64,000 nucleotides of DNA from Candidatus Hydrogenedentota bacterium (GTDB lineage Bacteria > Hydrogenedentota > Hydrogenedentia > Hydrogenedentales > CAITNO01): NCBI GenBank assembly GCA_018056705.1, contig JAGPFE010000010.1:1-64000 (forward strand), read 5' to 3'. Positions within the stretch are counted from its first letter, which is position 1, and each line of letters begins with the position of its first letter. The notes under the pieces are model-generated. The model saw nothing but the letters and a program-made list of their open reading frames with translations, had not been told where the DNA came from and did no database searches. Positions 25,707-34,683 of the stretch are shown in pieces. The position numbers and the translations under genes were made by a program.

Positions 25707-26271
25707 AGCGGTATTGAGCATGTTTCGCGAGACGGGTGCCCTGCTGGAAGGGCATTTCATTTATACCAGTGGTCGACATGGCCGGCAGTTTATCCAGGCC
25801 GCCCGGGTGATGCAGTACCCCGAAAAGGCCGAGGCCCTCGGGAAAGCCCTCGCCGAACGGTTTCGCGAGGAACGGCCAGATCTGGTGGTGGGACCGGCCA
25901 CGGGCGGGATCGTGCTCGCCCACGTGACCGCCCGGTATTTCGGATGCCGCGCGGTATACTCGGAAAAAGACGGCCAGGGGGGCATGGCCGTGAAACGGGG
26001 CTTTTCCGTGCCCGAAGGCATTCGCTCGTTGGTCGTTGAAGACGTGACAACCACGGGTGGCTCGGTACGGAAAACCATTGAACATCTGCGGGCCCGTGGG
26101 GCGAACGTTATTGGCGTTGGCGTGCTGATCGATCGCAGTGGCGGGGCCATCACGTTTGACTGCCCCTTCCGGGCCCTGGTAACCCTGAAAATGGAAAGTT
26201 ATCCGCCGGACGCGTTGCCGGAAGACCTGAAACGGATTCCAGCCGTTGAACCCGACGACATCATACTCTGA
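25696..26271 (+). CDS. pyrE: Orotate phosphoribosyltransferase
   Basis: A 191-residue PRTase that adds ribose-5-phosphate from PRPP to orotate. The N-terminal half includes FIYTSGRHGRQFIQ, a variant of the SG-hS substrate loop, and GPATGGIVLAH. The PRPP motif is VVEDVTTTGGSV near residue 115, and a lysine-bearing flexible loop (EKDGQGGMAVKRG) precedes it. The start is GTG 25696 inside the end of pyrF, with GGGAG about 6 nt upstream, so pyrFE are translationally coupled. The helicase gene follows after 21 bp. Confidence 0.95.
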   Translation: MLPEAVLSMFRETGALLEGHFIYTSGRHGRQFIQAARVMQYPEKAEALGKALAERFREERPDLVVGPATGGIVLAHVTARYFGCRAVYSEKDGQGGMAVKRGFSVPEGIRSLVVEDVTTTGGSVRKTIEHLRARGANVIGVGVLIDRSGGAITFDCPFRALVTLKMESYPPDALPEDLKRIPAVEPDDIIL

Positions 26272-26292
26272 TTCCCCGGGAAAGGACGCGCG

Positions 26293-28566
26293 GTGACGGT
26301 GCGACTCAACGACGCGCAGCAGCAGGTTGTGCGGGCTCCGGATGGCCCAGTACTGGTGCTGGCCGGGGCGGGAAGCGGCAAAACCCGCGTCATTGTCGAA
26401 CGCATGGTATGGCTGGTGGAGGAAAAGGGGGTATTTCCGCGGCGACTGGTAGCGTTGACGTTCACCAATAAGGCCGCGGGTGAAATGGCCCGGCGCTTTG
26501 CCGCCCGGCTTCGATGCGCGAAGACGGACGCGTTCATTGGTACCTTTCATTCATTCTGTCTTTTCCTGCTGAGGTGTGATGGGGAACGGGTGGGGCTGCC
26601 CCAGAATTTCGTGGTCTTCGATGATGGAGACCAGTTGTCCCTGATGAAGCGCTTGGTCAAGGCAACTGGCGAGATGGTGGCAGTGACGCCCCGGCAGGCT
26701 CTTGCCTGGATCAGCCATTTAAAGCAGGCGGCTGAAACGCCGGGACCGGTTCCCGAAAAAGCGCCTGCCCGGGAAAAAGTTCTGGCCGCGCTGTGGAAAC
26801 GGTATCACGAGGAACTTCGCAATTCCGCCGCCGTGGATTTCGATGACCTTCTTGTTGAAGGCTTGCGTCTCTTGCGGGAATGTCCCGACGTGGCTGAAAA
26901 ATGGCGCCGGAAGTTTCATTACGTCCTCGTGGACGAATATCAGGACACCAACCGCGTGCAATACCTGCTGTTACGGGAACTCACGGCGGGGCGGGGTAAC
27001 ATTATGGCGGTCGGGGACGAGGACCAGGCCATTTATTCGTGGCGCGGCGCGAACATCAGCAATATCCTGGATTTTGAAAAGGATTTTCCCGGCGCGGCCG
27101 TGTTCCGGCTGGAGCAGAATTATCGCAGTACCCCGTCCATCCTGGATGCCGCCAACCGGCTGGTCAGTCACAACACGATGCGACTGGGCAAGCAGTTGTG
27201 GACCGAGCGTCCAGATACCGGCCCGGTTCGTTTCGTGATTGCCCCCACGGCCGAGGCCGAGGCGGATTTCATCGCGTCCGAGTTGGAACAGGGAGGTATG
27301 TCGCCCCGTAGTGTCGCGATCCTGTATCGCACCCATGCCCAGTCCCGGCAGATCGAAGAAGCCCTGCGCCGTCACAACATTGCTTATACCATCCTGGGAG
27401 GCGTGAAGTTTTACAGCCGCAAGGAGGTCAAGGACATCGTCGCGTACTTGCGCCTGGCAGCTAACGGCCGGGACAACGAAGCCCTCCGCCGGATTCTGAA
27501 CGTGCCTTCCCGGGGCATTGGGGCGGTGACCCGGCAACGCCTGGAGGATTACGCGGCGCAACGGGGAATCCCCCTGCTGGACGTGCTCCGGGAAGCGGAC
27601 CTGGACGCCACGCTTTCCAGCCGGGCCCGGGACGGACTTACCGCCCTGGTCGCCCTGATCGATGACCTGGCTTCCCACGCCAGGGACGCCGGCGTGTTGC
27701 GGCTTGCCGAGATGATCGTCGATCGCGTCCGTTACCGGGAATGGGTGGAACAGTCTGGAGACAAGACGGATCCCGTATCGGTACGGGATCGCCTTGCCGT
27801 GGTGGATGAATTTCTGGAAGCCTGCCGGGAATTTGACGACCGGGAAGGTCCCGGGAAATTGTCGGAGTTTCTGGCCCAGTTGTCCCTGTCGTCCGACGTG
27901 GATTTCTGGGAGGATCAGGCCCCCGCTGCCACCCTGATGACCTGTCACAGCGCCAAGGGGCTCGAATTCGACCGGGTGTATATCTGCGGCATGGAAGAGG
28001 GGCTCTTTCCCATTTTCTACGGGGATGACGAGGACGATGCCGACATCGAGGAGGAACGCCGCCTGTGTTACGTGGCCATGACGCGGGCCATAAACCACCT
28101 GACCCTTACCATGGCCCTGCGGCGTTCTCTCTACGGTAACGTGGATGATTACAGGGAACAGTCCCGGTTCATCGCTGAAATCGGACTGGACAGTCTCCAG
28201 GTGGTGCCGCTGGTTTCCTCTGAAGACATGGAGGATGAAGAAGAGGAAGATGAAGATAAAACAGGCATGAGGGGTGGGCATCAGCGTGGACGTCGCGGAG
28301 GCATCACCCTTGCCATCGATATGCCGGGACAGTCCTCTCGGTCTCCGGGACAACCCGCGGAAAAAGTATCCGCGGACGCGGCGTTCGACGGGTCATATAA
28401 AATGGGTATGCGGGTCAGGCATCCCCGATGGGGCAACGGAACGATCCTGTACGTGCAGGGGTCTGGCAGTCGCTCGCGCGTCCGGGTTCGTTTCGATACC
28501 GGTATCATGAAGACGCTGGTGGTCTCGGTCGCGCCGCTGGAAATTCTCCGGGAACAGAAAAGGTGA
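26293..28566 (+). CDS. pcrA: UvrD/PcrA-type ATP-dependent DNA helicase
   Basis: A 757-residue superfamily 1A helicase that unwinds DNA 3'-5' in excision repair and displaces stalled complexes. Motifs occur in order: the Q motif LNDAQQQVV at the N-terminus, Walker A GAGSGKTRV near 24, TFTNKAAGEM and GTFHSF, DEYQDTN near 218, GDEDQAIYSWRGA, RLEQNYRS, TCHSAKGLEF and CYVAMTRA. The C-terminal 50 residues form a small beta domain (MRVRHPRWGNGTI) like the RNA polymerase-binding Tudor-like tail of PcrA, after a very acidic linker. The GTG start at 26293 has AAAGGA upstream. pheA follows after 4 bp. Confidence 0.94.
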   Translation: MTVRLNDAQQQVVRAPDGPVLVLAGAGSGKTRVIVERMVWLVEEKGVFPRRLVALTFTNKAAGEMARRFAARLRCAKTDAFIGTFHSFCLFLLRCDGERVGLPQNFVVFDDGDQLSLMKRLVKATGEMVAVTPRQALAWISHLKQAAETPGPVPEKAPAREKVLAALWKRYHEELRNSAAVDFDDLLVEGLRLLRECPDVAEKWRRKFHYVLVDEYQDTNRVQYLLLRELTAGRGNIMAVGDEDQAIYSWRGANISNILDFEKDFPGAAVFRLEQNYRSTPSILDAANRLVSHNTMRLGKQLWTERPDTGPVRFVIAPTAEAEADFIASELEQGGMSPRSVAILYRTHAQSRQIEEALRRHNIAYTILGGVKFYSRKEVKDIVAYLRLAANGRDNEALRRILNVPSRGIGAVTRQRLEDYAAQRGIPLLDVLREADLDATLSSRARDGLTALVALIDDLASHARDAGVLRLAEMIVDRVRYREWVEQSGDKTDPVSVRDRLAVVDEFLEACREFDDREGPGKLSEFLAQLSLSSDVDFWEDQAPAATLMTCHSAKGLEFDRVYICGMEEGLFPIFYGDDEDDADIEEERRLCYVAMTRAINHLTLTMALRRSLYGNVDDYREQSRFIAEIGLDSLQVVPLVSSEDMEDEEEEDEDKTGMRGGHQRGRRGGITLAIDMPGQSSRSPGQPAEKVSADAAFDGSYKMGMRVRHPRWGNGTILYVQGSGSRSRVRVRFDTGIMKTLVVSVAPLEILREQKR

Positions 28567-28570
28567 TCCC

Positions 28571-29644
28571 ATGAGCGAACTCGACGCGTTGAGAAAACAG
28601 ATCGATGAACTGGACGCGCGCATCCTGGAATGCCTGAACGCCCGGGCGAGGATCGCCCTGGAAATCGGCAAACTGAAACAGCAGGCAAATGCGCCGATCT
28701 ACGTGCCCGAGCGCGAAAAGAAAGTGTTTTCTCGCCTTGCCGAGCTGAATCAGGGACCACTGGACAACCGATCGATCATCGGCGTGTACCGGGAGATTAT
28801 CAGCGCGATCCGCGCGCTCGAACGCCCCACGACGGTGGCATTCCTTGGGCCCAGTGATACCTTCAGCCACATGGCGGCCACGAGGGTGTTCGGCGCGCAG
28901 GCTGAATATCATCCCATGCCGTCCTTCCTGGACGTATTCACGGAAGTCGAGCGGGGGCGGGTGGACTATGGCGTGGTGCCGGTGGAAAGTTCCATGGGTG
29001 GTTCGGTCAGCGACACGCTGGACCGGTTCATCACGTCCGACCTGAAAATCGTTAACGAAGTGCTCATGCACATTACCCAGAACCTGCTGGCCAACTGTCC
29101 GCTGCACGAAATCAGGCGGGTGTATTCCAAGGACAACGCGCTGCTCCAGTGCCGGAACTGGCTGCGGGCCAACCTGCCCGGCGTGGAACTGATCGAAACA
29201 TCCAGCACCGCCGAGGCCGCGCGCCGGGCTGCCGCCGAACCCGGAACCGCCGCCATTGCCAGCCGCATGGCGGCTTCCACGTATAACCTGGAGATCATCG
29301 CAGAACGCATCGAGGACGCGCCCCACAATTACACCCGGTTCGTGGTGATCGGCAGGCAACTGGTGCACAGGACGGGGGACGACAAAACGGCCATTCTCGT
29401 GTGGGTGAAGGATCGTCCCGGTGCCCTCTACAACCTGCTGCTGCCCTTTGCCCGCCGAAACATCAACCTTACGCGCATTGAATCGCGTCCCAGCCGGGAA
29501 AAGCCCTGGGAATACGTCTTTTTCATCGATTTTCTGGGGCACGTCGAGGATGCCATAGTGCGGGAGGTACTCGACGAGGCGTCCGAACAGGCCCGTAACC
29601 TGAAGGTCCTGGGATCTTTCCCCCGGGCGGAGTTGCAGGAGTGA
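28571..29644 (+). CDS. pheA: Bifunctional chorismate mutase/prephenate dehydratase
   Basis: A 357-residue P-protein for phenylalanine synthesis. Residues 1-85 are an AroQ-type chorismate mutase, with LRKQIDELDARIL and an RAR...K...YVPERE pattern. Residues about 90-265 form the prephenate dehydratase, starting VAFLGPSDTFSH, with VPVESSMGGSV and the catalytic-loop NYTRFVVIG. The C-terminal ACT domain contains RPGALYN and IESRPSREKPWEYVFF, the phenylalanine-binding ESRP signature, so feedback inhibition is expected. The start lies 4 bp after pcrA, and its stop overlaps the xseA start (GTGA). Confidence 0.96.
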   Translation: MSELDALRKQIDELDARILECLNARARIALEIGKLKQQANAPIYVPEREKKVFSRLAELNQGPLDNRSIIGVYREIISAIRALERPTTVAFLGPSDTFSHMAATRVFGAQAEYHPMPSFLDVFTEVERGRVDYGVVPVESSMGGSVSDTLDRFITSDLKIVNEVLMHITQNLLANCPLHEIRRVYSKDNALLQCRNWLRANLPGVELIETSSTAEAARRAAAEPGTAAIASRMAASTYNLEIIAERIEDAPHNYTRFVVIGRQLVHRTGDDKTAILVWVKDRPGALYNLLLPFARRNINLTRIESRPSREKPWEYVFFIDFLGHVEDAIVREVLDEASEQARNLKVLGSFPRAELQE

Positions 29645-31068
29645 TCGGGAACTTGGAACACGTGCCGGCGGAAAGTGGGGTTATCCCGGAAGAACGCGCG
29701 ACGCCCCTGACGGTGTCTCAACTCACGCGCCGCGTCAGGTTTCTGCTGGAACGGGAAATCGGAAACGTCATGGTACAGGGGGAGGTTTCCAACTGGCGGG
29801 TATACCAGTCGGGACACGCCTATTTCTCCCTCAAAGATGATGCCAGCGTGTTACCCTGCGTCATGTTCGCCCACCAGGCGCGCAGGTTGCGCTTCACGCC
29901 GGAAAACGGGTTGGCGGTGGTGGCCCAGGGACGGGTATCCGTGTACGAGCGGGATGGGCGTTACCAGTTGTATGTTGAATCCATGCAGCCAGCCGGATGG
30001 GGCGCGTTGCAACTGGCCTATGAACAACTGCGGAAAAAACTCGAGGCCGAGGGCCTGTTCGATCCCGCCCGCAAAAAAAACATTCCCCGGTTACCCGAGC
30101 GCATAGGCGTGGTGACTTCTCCCCGGGGCGCGGCCATCCGGGACATCCTGAACGTGTTGCGCCGGCGCTTTTCTTCCGCGAGGGTGCTGATCAGTCCTAC
30201 CAGGGTTCAGGGCGAAGGCGCCGCCATGGAAATTGCCGAGGCCATCCGCCTGCTGGACGGCCGGGGTGTGGATGTGATCATCGTCGCCCGCGGGGGAGGC
30301 TCCATGGAAGACCTTTGGGCCTTCAACGAGGAACCGGTGGTGCGGGCGGTCGCGGCCTGCGTCACGCCCGTGGTCACCGGCGTGGGGCACGAAACGGACA
30401 CCACGCTGGTGGATTTCGCGGCGGATCTCCGGGCCCCGACACCATCCGCCGCCGCGGAGATGGTGGTGCGCGAAAAGGAGGCCTTGCGGAACATGGTCTG
30501 CGAACTGTTCGATCGGGCGCGCCGGGTGACGACCCTCCGTTGTGAACGCTGTGCCGATCGACTGGAACAGGTTTCCAGGTCCCTGTGGACCTATATCCCA
30601 GACCGACTGTTCAAGATGCCCCGCGTGGAACTGGATCGCTGCTGGGACCAGTTGGAACGGACCGCGCGTGATCGGCTGGCGCGGACCGCGCGCCACCTGG
30701 ATGCCCTACTGGCCCAGCTTAACGCCCGGTCTCCCGTCACGCGCCTCCGGGTAACCCGGGAACGGCTTCGGGGCGCGGGCCTGCATCTGAAAGCCGTGTC
30801 CGATTTTCCGCGGCGCCTGTACGCCCGGCAACTGACCGCGCTGGGCGGTAAACTGCACGCGCTCAGCCCGCTCGCGGTGCTGGGACGGGGATATGCCTTG
30901 GCCTGGCGGCTGCCTGATCGGGCCCTTATCCGGTCGGCCTCTATCCTGGAGCCTGGGGACATGGTGGAAGTGCGGTTCGGCCAGGGTTCCGTAACGGCTG
31001 CTGTTCGGGAAATTCACGAATCCCGGCCTGCCGGGGATAACGCTGGAGGACATTTCGGTGAAGCCTGA
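29641..31068 (+). CDS. xseA: Exodeoxyribonuclease VII large subunit
   Basis: A 475-residue catalytic subunit of the single-strand-specific nuclease ExoVII. The N-terminal OB domain (about 20-125) begins LTVSQLTRRVRFLLE and includes VQGEVSNWRVYQSGHAYFSL. The catalytic core has RIGVVTSPRGAAIRDI, ARGGGSMEDLWAFNEE and GHETDTTLVDFAAD. A helical C-terminus follows and ends in a GRGYAL segment near 415, typical of the family. The start is GTG 29641, overlapping the pheA stop. xseB begins before its end (11-bp overlap), so the two subunits are coupled. Confidence 0.95.
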   Translation: MIGNLEHVPAESGVIPEERATPLTVSQLTRRVRFLLEREIGNVMVQGEVSNWRVYQSGHAYFSLKDDASVLPCVMFAHQARRLRFTPENGLAVVAQGRVSVYERDGRYQLYVESMQPAGWGALQLAYEQLRKKLEAEGLFDPARKKNIPRLPERIGVVTSPRGAAIRDILNVLRRRFSSARVLISPTRVQGEGAAMEIAEAIRLLDGRGVDVIIVARGGGSMEDLWAFNEEPVVRAVAACVTPVVTGVGHETDTTLVDFAADLRAPTPSAAAEMVVREKEALRNMVCELFDRARRVTTLRCERCADRLEQVSRSLWTYIPDRLFKMPRVELDRCWDQLERTARDRLARTARHLDALLAQLNARSPVTRLRVTRERLRGAGLHLKAVSDFPRRLYARQLTALGGKLHALSPLAVLGRGYALAWRLPDRALIRSASILEPGDMVEVRFGQGSVTAAVREIHESRPAGDNAGGHFGEA

Positions 31069-31507
31069 AAAGAACGGCGAGAAAGAAAAATCTTTCGAGG
31101 AAAACCTGGAACGCCTGGAAACCATCGTTAGGGAACTGGAGTTGGGCACCCTTTCGCTGGAAGACGCGCTCAGGCGGTTCGAGGAAGGCGTGCGTTTATA
31201 TCGACTGTGTGAAGAACGTCTCAAGGATGCCGAACAACGTGTCGAAATCCTGCTCAAACAGGCGGATGGCACGGTTATGGAGGCCCCCTTCGAGGCGGAA
31301 AGGGAAGAAGTTACGGGCGAGGAAGACGAAGTCGCGGAAATGGATGCCCCGTCCGGCACCGGGTCAGGAGAGGGAACCGCCCCTGGTATACCTGGTGTCC
31401 AGGAATCCCGGACATCCTCGGGAAAAGGACGGAGTGGACGCCGGGCCCAGTCCACGACACCTGGCCTGATTCCCGATGACGACCCTGCTGGAGAATTACC
31501 GTTTTGA
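31058..31507 (+). CDS. xseB: Exodeoxyribonuclease VII small subunit with long C-terminal tail
   Basis: The first 75 residues match XseB closely: FEENLERLETIVRELELG, LEDALRRFEEGV and a leucine-rich helix, the small subunit that regulates XseA. The protein continues to 149 residues, roughly double the usual length. The tail has an acidic segment (about 85-115) and then a Ser/Gly/Arg-rich, probably disordered segment ending DDDPAGELPF. GGAGG lies 8 nt before GTG 31058. The stop overlaps the ispA TTG start. I found no domain in the tail. Confidence 0.92.
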   Translation: MKPEKNGEKEKSFEENLERLETIVRELELGTLSLEDALRRFEEGVRLYRLCEERLKDAEQRVEILLKQADGTVMEAPFEAEREEVTGEEDEVAEMDAPSGTGSGEGTAPGIPGVQESRTSSGKGRSGRRAQSTTPGLIPDDDPAGELPF

Positions 31508-32382
31508 CTGCCGCGGGTGAAGCCCTGCTGCGCCGCGCGTCCGCGCTGGTGGATGAGGCCATGCGTGCCCGGCTGGACGATCGTCGGTGGCCGGACGCGC
31601 CTCCCCGTCTCATGGAAGCCATGCGCTATAGCCTGTTCGCGGGAGGGAAACGGTTCCGGCCGGCCCTGGTGATCGGGGCCTGCGAGGCAGCCGGTGGATC
31701 CCACGAGGCCGCCCTGCCTGCCGCCTGCGCCGTGGAGATGATCCATACCTATTCCCTGATCCACGACGACCTCCCCGCCATGGACAACGACGACCTGCGA
31801 AGGGGACGGCCAACGCTCCACCGGGCCTTCGACGAGGCTACCGCTATCCTGGCCGGGGATACCCTGCTGACCATCGCTTTTGACGCCGTGTCGGACTGCG
31901 GCAATCTCGAGATGGTGCGGGAACTGGCCCGTGCCGCCGGGCCGACGGGCATGGCCGGCGGCCAGGTACTCGACATGGAAGCAGAGAAAAATCCCCCCGA
32001 CCTGTCCGGACTGGTCCGCCTCCACCGGATGAAAACCGGGGCCCTGATCCGTGTTTCCGTCCGCATGGGAGCCATGGCCGGGGGAGCTGATGAGAACACC
32101 TTGGACGTCCTGACCCGTTATGGTGAAGCCGTCGGCCTGGCCTTCCAGATCGCGGATGACATCCTGGACGTTACCGGCGATACCGAAAAGATGGGTAAGG
32201 CGGCGGGACGGGATGCCGCGCGACAGAAAACCACCTATCCCAGCCTGCTGGGCCTGGAGGAAAGCCAAAAACGGGCGGAACGGTCCGCTCGCGAAGCCGT
32301 CGACGCCCTCGCGGGGCTCTCAGGTGAACCTGTTGACGCGCTCCGGTCGCTCGCGTGGTACGTGGTGCGGCGGGACGCCTGA
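31504..32382 (+). CDS. ispA: Short-chain polyprenyl diphosphate synthase (farnesyl/geranylgeranyl type)
   Basis: A 292-residue IspA-like trans-prenyltransferase that condenses IPP with allylic diphosphates. GGKRFRP is the IPP-binding motif. The first aspartate-rich motif is IHDDLPAMDNDDLRRG near 85-100, and the second is QIADDILDVTGD near 215. The two Asp pairs, with extra residues in the first motif, are the bacterial short-chain pattern. The start is TTG 31504, overlapping the xseB stop. The cluster xseA-xseB-ispA is widespread, often followed by dxs, but dxs is absent here. It converges with the anti-sigma gene 13 bp away. Confidence 0.93.
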   Translation: MTAAGEALLRRASALVDEAMRARLDDRRWPDAPPRLMEAMRYSLFAGGKRFRPALVIGACEAAGGSHEAALPAACAVEMIHTYSLIHDDLPAMDNDDLRRGRPTLHRAFDEATAILAGDTLLTIAFDAVSDCGNLEMVRELARAAGPTGMAGGQVLDMEAEKNPPDLSGLVRLHRMKTGALIRVSVRMGAMAGGADENTLDVLTRYGEAVGLAFQIADDILDVTGDTEKMGKAAGRDAARQKTTYPSLLGLEESQKRAERSAREAVDALAGLSGEPVDALRSLAWYVVRRDA

Positions 32383-32395
32383 CGCGTCGCGCGGG

Positions 32396-32872
32396 CTACA
32401 GATCCCGGTCGGGAGGGAGCGTCCCGGTTTGCGTGCCGTTGTCGCCGGGCAAGGTGTCCGCTTGAGAAGAACTCCGTTCCATTTCCGGGTGGGAAACCGG
32501 TTTGGGCCCTGCCGTTACGGGTTCTCCAACCGGCGCGAACAGGTAAAGGAGCGCGAACAGCACCAGCAGCGCGGCGGCGGCCAGAGACGCCACCGTCCAG
32601 GTATGCCGGGAGGTCCAGGCGGGTTTCCCTGGCGAGATCACGGGATGCTGGGATCGCTGTCGCCAGGCCCGGACAAAGGCCTCTTCGCCAGGTGGGCCTG
32701 GGAACGTCTCGCCCGCGCAGGCCTGCTGAAGCAGCGCGCGCAACCGCTGGTGTTCCGCGATATATGCCGCTTCCTCGGGCGTGAGAGCATCCGGTTGGAG
32801 CACGCCATCGGCCAGCCGGGTTAACCGGCGTGCTCTGAAATAGTCGCTGATACGGGTTCGGATAAGATTCAT
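32396..32872 (-). CDS. Putative anti-sigma factor, single-pass membrane protein
   Basis: A 158-residue protein encoded directly after an ECF sigma factor, separated by 4 bp and with AGGA at good spacing. Residues 1-90 are cytoplasmic, with ADGVLQPDALTPEEAAYI and RLRALLQQA helices resembling anti-sigma domains. One membrane segment lies at about 95-115 (VASLAAAALLVLFALLYLFA). A short Pro/Ser/Thr-rich periplasmic tail follows. The zinc-finger HxxxCxxC motif of many anti-sigma factors is absent. The function is inferred from gene order, size and topology; sequence similarity alone would not establish it. Confidence 0.7.
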   Translation of the reverse strand: MNLIRTRISDYFRARRLTRLADGVLQPDALTPEEAAYIAEHQRLRALLQQACAGETFPGPPGEEAFVRAWRQRSQHPVISPGKPAWTSRHTWTVASLAAAALLVLFALLYLFAPVGEPVTAGPKPVSHPEMERSSSQADTLPGDNGTQTGTLPPDRDL

Positions 32873-32876
32873 AGGG

Positions 32877-33458
32877 TTATTCCTGCTCGGTTGACGGCGG
32901 AATCCACGCGTCCGATTCACGCAGCCATTGCCGCATCAGTTGGCGTGCCTTGAACAGCCGGCTCATGACTGTTCCCACCGGCACGCCCGTTGCCTCGGCG
33001 ATTTCGGCGTAACTGAGCCCATCGATTTCCCGGAGCATCAGGGTCAATCGATGTTCCGGGGACAGGCGTTCCATGCACTTCCGGATGGTCGCGTTCAGTT
33101 CGTTCAGCGTGGCCCGTCGTTCAGGATGCTCTCCCACGGGGGGCACATCGACGTTGTGGTTGTCTTCCAGGGATACCTCCGCGCGTCTTTTTTTTCGGCG
33201 CAGCAGGTCCAGGGCCTTGTTCGCCGCGATCCGGAGCAGCCACGCGCGGAACCCCTGGGAATGCCCGGAGTCCCGGAATTGCCCGATGGCCCGGTGTGCC
33301 GTTACGAATGCTTCCTGGGCCACGTCCAGGGCATCCTCACGGTTTCGGGTATAGCGCCATGTCGCGTTTAATACCGCCTGGTAATGCCGGCGAATCAGTG
33401 TTTCAAACGCCTCATTGCGGCCAGTCGCTGCCATCCGGGCCAGTTCGGCGTCTTCCAT
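32877..33458 (-). CDS. ECF-family RNA polymerase sigma factor
   Basis: A roughly 193-residue sigma70-like factor. Region 2 contains RHYQAVLNATWRYTRNREDA and DVAQEAFVTAHRAI, the polymerase-binding and -10 region. A linker rich in Arg and Asp follows. Region 4 has LSPEHRLTLMLREIDGLSYA and a helix-turn-helix EIAEATGVPVGTVMSRLFKA for the -35 element. ATG 33458 is used because region 2 begins soon after and codon third positions become more GC-rich there. GTG 33494 and ATG 33572 are in-frame alternatives. It is coupled to the anti-sigma gene, so release by an envelope signal is expected. The stimulus and regulon are unknown. Confidence 0.9.
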   Translation of the reverse strand: MEDAELARMAATGRNEAFETLIRRHYQAVLNATWRYTRNREDALDVAQEAFVTAHRAIGQFRDSGHSQGFRAWLLRIAANKALDLLRRKKRRAEVSLEDNHNVDVPPVGEHPERRATLNELNATIRKCMERLSPEHRLTLMLREIDGLSYAEIAEATGVPVGTVMSRLFKARQLMRQWLRESDAWIPPSTEQE

Positions 33459-33647
33459 GGTTTCCAGCGTGTTGTGATTCCGGTCAACCGTCACGGCGGC
33501 CTTGTTTTCCTTGGTGAATCCCGCAAATGTGACTACCGCGGTAAGAACGCCATTTACCTGGATCTGGATCATCTCGACGCCCGCTCCGGCTAGCGAACAA
33601 TGTGTCCAGAAATAAGACGAACACGAGCTTGGGTTTATTCACGGTTA

Positions 33648-34634
33648 TCAGCGATCGCGTTCCATGACGATTTCGCACACGATGCGCATGGATCGCAGCC
33701 AGGGGGACTCCCGGAAGACTTCCAGGGCAGCCAGGGCTTCCTCGATGTACCGTTCGGCCGTGCCGCGCGCGTGGTCCATGACACCGAGATCCCACGCCCG
33801 GTCCAGGATCCACTGTCGTTCCCCGGCGTCAATGGTCCGACCGAACAGGTTCCGGAAAATGGCCCGATCCGTCTCGTTCAGGCGGTCGCGCAGCAGCACG
33901 AGTGGATAAGTCAGTTTGCCTTCTTCGACGTCCCGGCAGGCGGGCTTGCCCATGTGTTCAGGATCCCCGCACAGGTCGAGCAGGTCGTCGGTCAACTGGA
34001 ACGCCATGCCAAGGGCCATGCCGTAGGTTTCCAGCGCCTCCTGGCAGGTTGCTTCGCCCATCGATCGGGCAGGCGCGCCGCAGGCCGCGGCGAACAGCGA
34101 AGCCGTTTTGCCCCGCGCGAGGCTCAACGGCTGGTCCAGCGTCGCTTTTTCCATGGGAAGTCCGAAAAAGGCCAGTTCCGCTTCGGCCATCCGTCGCACG
34201 GTGGACACGGCCTGTGAGACGATGCCGCAGTCACCGTAGGTTGCCAGGGTTTCAATGGCCCGGGCCACGAGGTAATCTCCCCCGAGTACCGCCGCGTGAT
34301 TGTCCCACAGCGCGTTGAGGGATACCGATCCCCGCCGGGTCATGGCGCGGTCGATGACGTCGTCATGGGCCAGTGATGCCAGGTGCAGGGCTTCGAAAGC
34401 CGCGGCCATCGGCGCGAAATCCGCCAGGTCCCGGGCACCACACGCCCCGGCAGCCATCAGGCAGAGAGCGGGACGCAACCCCTTTCCCGAAGGGGGGCTT
34501 GGGGAAACGGATTGGGACCGAATCGGCGTCAGGGCCAGGGCGTCCCGCCAGAATCCCGCCACGATGGCCCGGGCGTTTTCCAGCGGCTCTGCTACCGGCT
34601 GATAACATAAGTCGAGTCGGGCCTTGAGATCCAT
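33648..34634 (-). CDS. Long-chain-type polyprenyl diphosphate synthase
   Basis: A 328-residue trans-prenyltransferase, second of its kind in the window. The first aspartate motif is LAHDDVIDRAMTRRG (about 85-97) and the second is QLTDDLLDLCGD (about 220). The DDxxD motif without the two-residue insertion is the pattern of long-chain enzymes that make the side chains of menaquinone or ubiquinone, or carrier precursors. The normal GGKRxRP motif is degenerate (GKGLRPAL), but it is in the right place. GGAG is 5 nt before the ATG. It is on the same strand as the sigma pair upstream and may share regulation, though a 75-bp gap separates them. Confidence 0.9.
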   Translation of the reverse strand: MDLKARLDLCYQPVAEPLENARAIVAGFWRDALALTPIRSQSVSPSPPSGKGLRPALCLMAAGACGARDLADFAPMAAAFEALHLASLAHDDVIDRAMTRRGSVSLNALWDNHAAVLGGDYLVARAIETLATYGDCGIVSQAVSTVRRMAEAELAFFGLPMEKATLDQPLSLARGKTASLFAAACGAPARSMGEATCQEALETYGMALGMAFQLTDDLLDLCGDPEHMGKPACRDVEEGKLTYPLVLLRDRLNETDRAIFRNLFGRTIDAGERQWILDRAWDLGVMDHARGTAERYIEEALAALEVFRESPWLRSMRIVCEIVMERDR

Positions 34635-34683
34635 GGCTCTCCGCCTGTTTGTTCCGGGGGCAATTTTTATGGGGCGGAACGGA

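Noticed and set aside
26971-28353. Minus-strand open frame of 460 codons within the helicase gene
   Set aside because: It is the antisense shadow of pcrA, which has all helicase motifs on the other strand.
30706-32268. Minus-strand open frame of 520 codons
   Set aside because: It is antisense to xseA, xseB and ispA, all clear genes with overlapping starts.
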